A stretch of 64,000 bases of DNA from Nocardia transvalensis NBRC 15921 (lineage in GTDB: Bacteria > Actinomycetota > Actinomycetes > Mycobacteriales > Mycobacteriaceae). Below, piece by piece: positions 58,057 through 64,000 of this stretch (its first letter is position 1; each line of letters begins with the position of its first letter). The position numbers were made by a program, and so were the translations under genes. The DNA lies in assembly GCF_000308875.1 (NCBI RefSeq), contig NZ_BAGL01000033.1:1-64000 (forward strand). Reading direction: 5' to 3'. A model generated the notes under the pieces. It was given only the letters and a program-made list of their open reading frames with translations, was not told the origin of the DNA and made no database searches.

Positions 58057-58526
58057 ATCGTCCACTGCCCGAACCGGTCTGGCTGATGCCGACCCCGCTG
58101 CGCATGGAGTACACCTTCGTCGCGGGAGCTGGCCGGTCCACCTTCCTGCGCGGCCTGGCCGAGCGCCGGTTGCTGACGCGCACCTGCCCGTCGTGCTCGC
58201 ACGTCTACCTGCCCGCGCCGGAGTTCTGCGCGCGCTGCCTGGTCGAACTCGAGCAGCCCGCCGAACTGGACGGCCGCGGCACGGTGTCGACGTTCTGCGT
58301 GGTCAGCTTCCCGTTCCCGGGCCAGACCATCGATCCGCCGTACGTGGTCGCCTATATCCAGCCGCACGGCGCGGACACCCGGCTGATGCACCTGATCCGC
58401 GAGATCGATATCGCCGACGTGCGCATCGGGATGGAGGTCGAGCCGGTGTGGGCCGACGGCGATCTCGAACCGTCCTGGATGAGCATTCGCCACTTCCGGC
58501 CCGTCACGGAGGTCACTCATGCGTGA
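58053..58526 (+). CDS. DUF35 protein with zinc ribbon and OB-fold
   Basis: 157 residues. Zinc ribbon CPSCSHVYLPAPEFCARC (Cys45, 48, 59, 62) followed by the OB domain (GRGTVSTFCVVSFPFPGQTIDPPYVVAYIQP). GTG 58053 overlaps the previous stop. It is expected to form a complex with one of the thiolase-like proteins downstream, like the DUF35 partner of Ltp2 in steroid side-chain cleavage. Confidence 0.9.
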   Translation: MNRPLPEPVWLMPTPLRMEYTFVAGAGRSTFLRGLAERRLLTRTCPSCSHVYLPAPEFCARCLVELEQPAELDGRGTVSTFCVVSFPFPGQTIDPPYVVAYIQPHGADTRLMHLIREIDIADVRIGMEVEPVWADGDLEPSWMSIRHFRPVTEVTHA

Positions 58527-59598
58527 GGTCGCCGTCGTCGCCGGCGCCCAGTCGCCGTGCCTGGCCGCCAACCGCCGCGACGATATGGCCGGGATCCTGT
58601 TGCCCGTCATCCGCGAGGCACTGGCGGGCATCGAATTGGACCGGGACCGTGTGGATTTCGTGGTCTCCGGCAGCCACGACTTCCACGAGGGCCGCACCTT
58701 CGCCTACATCGATTCGCTCGATGCCGTCGGCGCGTGGCCCCCGATCTCGGAGTCGCACGTGGAGATGGACGCGGCCTGGGCCTTCTACGAGGCGTGGGCG
58801 TGGCTGCAACTGGGGCACGGCGATATCGCGCTGGTCTACGGGATCGGGCGCGGTTCGCTGCCGCGGGATCTGGACCAGGTCGTCCCGACGCAGCTGGACC
58901 CGTACCTGCTCACGCCCCTGCGGCCGCATCAGGACGCGATCGGCGCGCTCCAGGCGTGTGCCCTGGTGGAGGCCGGGATCACGACCGAGCGGGAGATGGC
59001 GGGCATCGTCGCGCGCAGCCTCGCCGACGCCGGATCGAACCCCTACGCACAGGTCAGCGGGGAATTCCGGCCCGATGCGCTGCTGGCGTCTCCGTATGTG
59101 GCGTCGCCGCTGCGGAGACACGATGTGGCCCCGGTCGGCGACGCGGCCGCGGTGGTCGTGCTCGCCGCGGGCGATGCGGCGCGGTCGCTGTGCGAGCGCC
59201 CGGCGTGGGTGCGCGGCATCGACCACCGGATGGACTCGCACTATCCGGGCGCGCGGGATCTGACCCACGCGCCCTCGGCCCGCAAGGCCGCCACCGAGGC
59301 GGCGAAGACCGCCGGATTCGGCGCGGGCGATGTCGACGTCGCCGAACTGCACATCGAGTACTCGGCGCAGGAACCGCTGCTGGTGCGCGAACTCGGACTC
59401 TGCGCGGGGGCCGCGGTCAATCCGTCCGGCGGACCGCTGGCCGGGCGGCCGACCACCGCGACCGGACTGCTGCGAATCAGCGAGGCCGCCAAGGCCGTTC
59501 GCGAGGGCGGGGCCGCGCGGGCTCTGGCGCACGCCACGAACGGTCAAGCGCTGCAACAGAATCTGGTCTGCCTGCTGGAAGGGGACGACCGTGGGTGA
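58519..59598 (+). CDS. Thiolase-like lipid-transfer protein (Ltp family)
   Basis: 359 residues of thiolase fold without the usual nucleophilic cysteine; that region reads VEMDAAWAFYEAWAWLQ. The C-terminal half keeps HIEYSAQEPLLVRELGLCAGAAVNPSGGPLAGRPTTATGLLRI. This is the pattern of Ltp2/Ltp3-type enzymes, which act as aldolases on beta-hydroxyacyl-CoAs together with DUF35 partners. Overlaps the preceding gene by 8 bp. Confidence 0.85.
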   Translation: MREVAVVAGAQSPCLAANRRDDMAGILLPVIREALAGIELDRDRVDFVVSGSHDFHEGRTFAYIDSLDAVGAWPPISESHVEMDAAWAFYEAWAWLQLGHGDIALVYGIGRGSLPRDLDQVVPTQLDPYLLTPLRPHQDAIGALQACALVEAGITTEREMAGIVARSLADAGSNPYAQVSGEFRPDALLASPYVASPLRRHDVAPVGDAAAVVVLAAGDAARSLCERPAWVRGIDHRMDSHYPGARDLTHAPSARKAATEAAKTAGFGAGDVDVAELHIEYSAQEPLLVRELGLCAGAAVNPSGGPLAGRPTTATGLLRISEAAKAVREGGAARALAHATNGQALQQNLVCLLEGDDRG

Positions 59599-60751
59599 AC
59601 CCATCGCCGTGATCGGCATCGGTCAGGGCAAACAGGCCAAACGCCGGGACACGACCATCGGCGCGCTGGTGCGCGAGGCCGTCGCGGCCGCCATGGCCGA
59701 TGCCGAACTGGAACTCGGGGACGTCGACGCGGTCGTGCTGTCCAAGACCCCGGACCTGTTCGACGGCGTCATGAATCCGGAGCTGTATCTCGCCGACGCG
59801 CTGGGCGCGCGCGGCCTGCCGGTGACGCGGGTGTTCACCGGCGGCAGCGTCGGCGGGCACGCCGCCATCTACGGCGCTCACCTGATCCAGGCCGGGCTGG
59901 CGCGGCGGGTGCTCGTCGCGGCGTATTCCAAAGAGTCCGAAGGGAATTTCACCTGGGCGCTGTCGCGCGGGCTGCCGTTCAGCGCGCAACTCGGCGCGGG
60001 CGCGGGCGGGCATTTCGCGCCGGTCATCCGCGAGTACATCCGCCGGTCCGAGGCGCCCGAACACATCGGCTGGCAGGTCGCGGTGAACCACCGGCTCAAC
60101 GCGCTGCGCAATCCCTATGCGCACGTGCGCATGCCGGACATCACGGTCGACAAGGTTCGCGAGTCGAAGATGCTGTGGGATCCGATCCGCTATCTCGAAT
60201 CGTGCCCGTCCTCCGACGGCGCGGCGGCCATCGTGCTGACCGGGGCCGACGACGTCGGTAGCCCGGCCCGGCCGCCCGCGTGGATCCACGGCATGTCATG
60301 GCGTACGGAGACAGGGCATTTCGCGGGCCGTGACGAGGTGAACCCGCGCGCGGGGGCCGAATGCGCGGCCGATGCCTACCGGCAGGCGGGCATCACCGAT
60401 CCTGCCACCGAGATCGATGTCGCCGAGCTGTACATCCCCTACAGCTGGTACGAGCCGATGTGGATGGAGAATATCGGTCTCGCGCCGCTGCACGAGGGGT
60501 GGAAGCGGGTGGAGGAGGGCGCGACCCGGTTCGAGGGCGCGCTGCCGATCAATCCGTCCGGTGGTGTGCTCTCGGGCAATCCGACCGGGGCCACCGGACT
60601 GGTCCGGTTCCTCGAAGCGGCCCTCCAGGTGCGCGGACTGGCTGGGGAACACCAGGTCGACGGGGCGCGCCGCGCGGTCGGGCACGCCATGGGCGGCGCC
60701 TCGCAGTTCCACGCGCTCTGGGTCGTGGGTGGCGAGAGGCCGAATACATGA
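59591..60751 (+). CDS. Thiolase-like lipid-transfer protein (Ltp family), second copy
   Basis: 386 residues. Early thiolase half with RVFTGGSVGGHAAIYGAHLIQAG (Ser where thiolases have Cys), C-terminal half with ELYIPYSWYEPMWMENIGLAPLHEGW and INPSGGVLSGNPTGATGLVR. Paralogous to the preceding gene and probably its heteromeric partner. GTG 59591 overlaps the upstream stop. Function as an aldolase-type enzyme is inferred from the Ltp family. Confidence 0.85.
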   Translation: MGEPIAVIGIGQGKQAKRRDTTIGALVREAVAAAMADAELELGDVDAVVLSKTPDLFDGVMNPELYLADALGARGLPVTRVFTGGSVGGHAAIYGAHLIQAGLARRVLVAAYSKESEGNFTWALSRGLPFSAQLGAGAGGHFAPVIREYIRRSEAPEHIGWQVAVNHRLNALRNPYAHVRMPDITVDKVRESKMLWDPIRYLESCPSSDGAAAIVLTGADDVGSPARPPAWIHGMSWRTETGHFAGRDEVNPRAGAECAADAYRQAGITDPATEIDVAELYIPYSWYEPMWMENIGLAPLHEGWKRVEEGATRFEGALPINPSGGVLSGNPTGATGLVRFLEAALQVRGLAGEHQVDGARRAVGHAMGGASQFHALWVVGGERPNT

Positions 60752-61542
60752 GCGCCCCAGGCGAATCCGAGCCGATCCTGGTCGAGCGCGTCGGCGCGGT
60801 CGCGGTGGTGACCATGAACCGCCCGCACCGCCGCAATGCCCTGAATCTCAAGATGATCGGTCTGCTGGCCGGCGCCTGGGACGATATCGACGCCGACGAC
60901 GGCATCCGGGCCGCGATCCTCACCGGTGCGGGCGAAAGCTACTGCGTCGGTGGCGATCTGGGCGACGGCTGGATGACGAACGGCCGCGAGCGGGCGAACT
61001 TCGATCCCGCCGCACTCGGGCGCGGCCTGCTGCTGACCCGGTCGCTGGGCAAGCCGCTGATCGCCGCGGTGAACGGCGCGTGCCTGGGCGGTGGCCTGGA
61101 GATGTTGCAGCAGACCGATATTCGCGTCGCCGACGAGCACGCCACCTTCGGGCTGCCGGAGGTGCAGCGCGGGCTCATTCCCGGGGCCGGGTCCACGGTG
61201 CGGCTCAAGCGGCAGATCCCCTACACCAAGGCCGTGGAGATGATCCTCACCGGCGATCCGCTCACTGCCCGGGAGGCATACGAATTCGGGCTCGTCGGGC
61301 ACGTCGTCCCGGCGGGCACCGCGCTGGCGAAGGCCCACGAGATCGCGGACCGAGTCGCCCGCAATTCCCCGCTCGCCGTGCGGAATGCGAAGGCCGCGCT
61401 GCTCGCCAGTGGCTGGCTGCCCGACGAGGACGCCCGCGCCGTCGAATCCCGGTTCGTCCGCGAGGTGATCACCTCCGAGGACGCGCGGGAGGGCCGAAAG
61501 GCGTTCGTGGACAAGCGGGAACCGAGATTCACCGGCCGCTGA
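60748..61542 (+). CDS. Enoyl-CoA hydratase/isomerase family protein
   Basis: 264 residues, crotonase fold: MNRPHRRNALNLKM, SYCVGGDLGDGWM, GACLGGGLEMLQQTDI, GLPEVQRGLIPGAGST. Both expected catalytic glutamates are present. ATG 60748 overlaps the previous stop (ATGA). It would hydrate the enoyl-CoA that the Ltp/DUF35 aldolase then cleaves. Confidence 0.92.
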   Translation: MSAPGESEPILVERVGAVAVVTMNRPHRRNALNLKMIGLLAGAWDDIDADDGIRAAILTGAGESYCVGGDLGDGWMTNGRERANFDPAALGRGLLLTRSLGKPLIAAVNGACLGGGLEMLQQTDIRVADEHATFGLPEVQRGLIPGAGSTVRLKRQIPYTKAVEMILTGDPLTAREAYEFGLVGHVVPAGTALAKAHEIADRVARNSPLAVRNAKAALLASGWLPDEDARAVESRFVREVITSEDAREGRKAFVDKREPRFTGR

Positions 61543-61598
61543 CGCGGCCGCACCCGCGGCGGGTAACGAGAGTGGAACACACGAGGATGGAGAACAGG

Positions 61599-62792
61599 AT
61601 GCGACGGGTATTCGTCGTCGGGGTCGCGATGACGCCGTTCGTCAAGATCGGTTCGCGGGAGTGGACCTATCCGCAGATGGTCGGCGAGGCCGTGCGCGGC
61701 GCGCTGACGGATGCGGGCATCACCTACGACCGGATCCAGCGCGCCGCGGTCGGGTACGTCTTCCAGCCCTCGGCGGCCGGGCAGCGCGCGCTGTACGACG
61801 TGGGCCTGTCCGGGATCCCGATCGTCAATGTCAACAACAACTGCGCCACCGGATCCACCGCGCTGATGCTCGCCCGGGAATGGGTCAGCGGCGGCCTGGC
61901 CGAGGTGACGCTGGCCGTCGGCTTCGAGCAGATGACGAAGGAGGCGATGGCGGGCCCGGCCACCCGGCCCGCCGCCACCACCGTCGACGCCCACCTGGCC
62001 GTCATGGCCGGGCAGTACGAGTTCTCCCAGGCCCCGATGACCACCCAGTTCTTCGGCAACGCCGCCGTCGAGCACATGAAGCGCTACGGCACCACGCCCG
62101 AGCAGCTGGCGCGGGTGGCGGTCAAGAATCACGAGCATTCGACGCGAAACCCGTTGGCGCAGTTCCAGAATGCCTACACCCTCGAGGACGTGCTCGGCGA
62201 CCGGCCGGTGCACGGCCCGCTGACCCGCTCGCAGTGCTCGCCGATGTCCGACGGCGCGGGCGCGGCCGTGCTGGCGAGCGAGGAGTTCGTCCGCGAGCAC
62301 GGGCTGGAATCGCAGGCCGTGGAGATCCTGGCGCAGGAACTGGTCACCGATGACGCCTCGGCGTTCGACACCGGATCCCTGATCGATGTCGTCGGCGCGC
62401 CGATGACCCGCGCCGGCGCTCGTCGTGCGCTCGAGACCGCGGGGATCGGCATCGGGGATGTCGACGTGATCGAGCTGCACGACTGCTTCTCGATCAACGA
62501 ACTGATCACCTACGAGGCGCTGGGACTGTGCGGCGAGGGCGAATCCGGCGCGCTGATCGACTCCGGGGCCACCACCTACGGCGGCGACTGGGTGGTCAAC
62601 CCGTCCGGCGGGCTGATCTCTAAGGGACACCCGCTGGGAGCCACCGGCCTGGCCCAGGCGACCGAGCTGTCGTGGCAGCTCCGGGGGCTGGCGGGCGACC
62701 GCCAGGTGCCCGGCGCCCGCACCGCCCTTGCGCACAACCTGGGGCTCGGAGGAGCCTGCATGATCACGGTCTACGCCGCACCGGCCGCCTGA
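61599..62792 (+). CDS. SCP-x-type thiolase (lipid-transfer acyltransferase)
   Basis: 397 residues from ATG 61599 (GGAG six bases ahead; ATG 61587 is an alternative). Nucleophile Cys82 in NNNCATGSTALMLA, ELHDCFSINELITYEALGLC and SGGLISKGHPLGATGLAQ give a full catalytic set of the sterol-carrier-protein-x thiolase type, unlike its two Ltp neighbours. Thiolytic release of acetyl- or propionyl-CoA is the likely role. Confidence 0.92.
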   Translation: MRRVFVVGVAMTPFVKIGSREWTYPQMVGEAVRGALTDAGITYDRIQRAAVGYVFQPSAAGQRALYDVGLSGIPIVNVNNNCATGSTALMLAREWVSGGLAEVTLAVGFEQMTKEAMAGPATRPAATTVDAHLAVMAGQYEFSQAPMTTQFFGNAAVEHMKRYGTTPEQLARVAVKNHEHSTRNPLAQFQNAYTLEDVLGDRPVHGPLTRSQCSPMSDGAGAAVLASEEFVREHGLESQAVEILAQELVTDDASAFDTGSLIDVVGAPMTRAGARRALETAGIGIGDVDVIELHDCFSINELITYEALGLCGEGESGALIDSGATTYGGDWVVNPSGGLISKGHPLGATGLAQATELSWQLRGLAGDRQVPGARTALAHNLGLGGACMITVYAAPAA

Positions 62793-62805
62793 GAACGGAG
62801 AGACA

Positions 62806-64000
62806 ATGCCCGATACATCGGTGAACGCGATTGATCCCGCGCAGCGGCTGCGGCTGCCCACGCACAACGGCCACTCCCTGCTGGCCGGGCTGCGGCGGCA
62901 CCGGCGCGATCCGGTCATGACGCTCGGCGACACGGTGCTGACCGGCGCCGACGTCATCGACGCCATCAGCCGCTACGCCGCCGCGTTCGAGGCCAACGGC
63001 GTGACCACCGGCACGCCCAGCGCGCTGCTCGCCCTCAACCGGCCCGAAGTGCTGTTCATCCTGGGCGCGGGGCAGATTCGCGGCCACCGCCGCACCGCCC
63101 TGCACCCGATCGGTGGCTTGGACGACCACGCGCACGTCCTCATCGACGCCGGGATAACCAGCCTGGTGATCGACCCGCTGCCCCAGTTCGTGCAGCGGGC
63201 ACGGGATTTGGTGGACCGGGTGCCGGAGCTGACCCGCGTCCTGGTGCTGGGTCCGGTTCCGGAAGAACTCGCCGACGTCGGCATCGACTTGATCGCCGCC
63301 GCGGCCGAATTCGAGCCGCGGCCTATCGAAGCCGTCGACGTGCCAACGGATTTCGTGGTTTCGATCAGCTATACCGGCGGCACCACCGGAAAGCCCAAGG
63401 GCGTCATCGGCACCGCGGGCGGCATGGCGACCATGACCCAGATCCAGCTGTCGGAGTGGGAATGGCCCAAGCGGCCGAAATTCCTGATCTGCACACCGCT
63501 CTCGCATGCCGGCGCGGCGTTCTTCCTGCCGGTCGTGCTGCTCGGCGGACAGTGCGTGGTGCTGCCGCGCTTCGACGCCGGGGAGGTGTTGCGCGCCATC
63601 GAGGAGCACAAGATCAGCGCGACCATGCTGGTGCCGTCGATGCTGTACGCGCTGCTGGACCACCCCGATATCGACAGCCGCGATCTGTCGTCGCTGGAGA
63701 CCGTCTACTACGGTGCCTCCGCGATCGACCCCGGCCGCCTCACCCAGGCCATCGAGCGGTTCGGGCCCATCTTCGCCCAGTACTTCGGGCAGTCCGAGGC
63801 GCCCATGGCCATCAGCTATCTCGCCAAGGACGAGCACGATCCCGAGCGCCTCACCTCGTGCGGGCGTCCGTCGGCCGCGTTGCGCACGGCGCTGATCGGC
63901 ACGGACGGGCAGGCCGTTGCGGCCGGGGAGGTCGGCGAGATCTGCGTCTCGGGTTCGCTGCTCGCGGGCGGCTACCTCAACCTGCCGGAGGTCACCGCCG
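62806..64000 (+). CDS. Acyl-CoA synthetase (FadD-like), 3' end cut by the window
   Basis: 398 residues visible, still open at base 64000. ATP/AMP signature SYTGGTTGKPKGV near residue 190 and FAQYFGQSEAPMAI (A5 region), then the A7-like GEICVSGSLLAGGYLN at the edge. It should activate a carboxylic acid as the CoA ester, the entry step for the operon. ATG 62806 follows GGAG. The missing C-terminal domain lies beyond the window. Confidence 0.92.
   Translation, partial: MPDTSVNAIDPAQRLRLPTHNGHSLLAGLRRHRRDPVMTLGDTVLTGADVIDAISRYAAAFEANGVTTGTPSALLALNRPEVLFILGAGQIRGHRRTALHPIGGLDDHAHVLIDAGITSLVIDPLPQFVQRARDLVDRVPELTRVLVLGPVPEELADVGIDLIAAAAEFEPRPIEAVDVPTDFVVSISYTGGTTGKPKGVIGTAGGMATMTQIQLSEWEWPKRPKFLICTPLSHAGAAFFLPVVLLGGQCVVLPRFDAGEVLRAIEEHKISATMLVPSMLYALLDHPDIDSRDLSSLETVYYGASAIDPGRLTQAIERFGPIFAQYFGQSEAPMAISYLAKDEHDPERLTSCGRPSAALRTALIGTDGQAVAAGEVGEICVSGSLLAGGYLNLPEVTA

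Overview
The window is GC-rich (roughly 70 percent), densely coded actinobacterial DNA with many GTG starts and many 4-bp start/stop overlaps. A complete Mce operon, F420-type and mycothiol-associated families, an XRE/DUF397 pair, a GPP34 protein and a eukaryote-like single-chain acyl-CoA carboxylase together point to a mycolic-acid actinomycete, most likely Nocardia or a close relative (inference; no rRNA or other marker gene is present).

Layout. 1-5.1 kb: end of a tachylectin-like beta-propeller gene, a GT39 membrane glycosyltransferase, an HxlR regulator divergent from a quinone-oxidoreductase-like gene with an 18-bp perfect palindrome between them, and a dehalogenase-like hydrolase. 5.3-10.8 kb: one 1821-residue biotin-dependent carboxylase. 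10.8-12.1 kb: an ArsC-type reductase and small genes. 12.2-28.8 kb: a catabolic/import block with three SDRs, an aldehyde dehydrogenase, a cytochrome P450, an amine-dehydrogenase-like enzyme, an APH-like kinase and an eight-gene yrbE/mce operon followed by one Mce-associated gene. Its three divergent promoter regions share an operator of the form CYRGACA-NN-TGTCYRG, so it looks like one regulon that imports and oxidises a hydrophobic compound. 28.8-38.8 kb: mostly housekeeping and accessory genes (HAD dehalogenase, PIG-L deacetylase, DNA ligase, LLM oxidoreductase, YkcB-like glycosyltransferase, methyltransferase, molybdopterin oxidoreductase).

38.9-43.1 kb holds the most unexpected gene: a close relative of Vibrio CqsA, the synthase of alpha-hydroxyketone quorum-sensing signals, followed by a TetR regulator, a DinB protein and a NarL-type two-component system. 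43.2-48.8 kb is mixed, with a GPP34 gene, a decayed carboxylesterase, an XRE/DUF397 pair, a second possible decayed ORF, a thioesterase and a subtilisin-inhibitor-like protein.

48.8-56.6 kb is a CoA-thioester degradation operon (CoA-transferase A/B, enoyl-CoA hydratase, 3-hydroxyacyl-CoA dehydrogenase, thiolase). It is divergent from a LysR regulator, and a GTCCAATACT motif is shared with the promoter of the next gene, an MHS-family transporter. 56.6-64 kb is a second catabolic operon: SDR divergent from two DUF35 proteins, two thiolase-like Ltp proteins, an enoyl-CoA hydratase, an SCP-x-type thiolase and a truncated acyl-CoA synthetase, resembling steroid side-chain degradation modules.

A dispersed long inverted repeat occurs twice (about 16.85 and 33.9 kb), each time between convergent genes, and probably acts as a bidirectional terminator. 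No tRNA, rRNA, CRISPR array or insertion sequence was seen.
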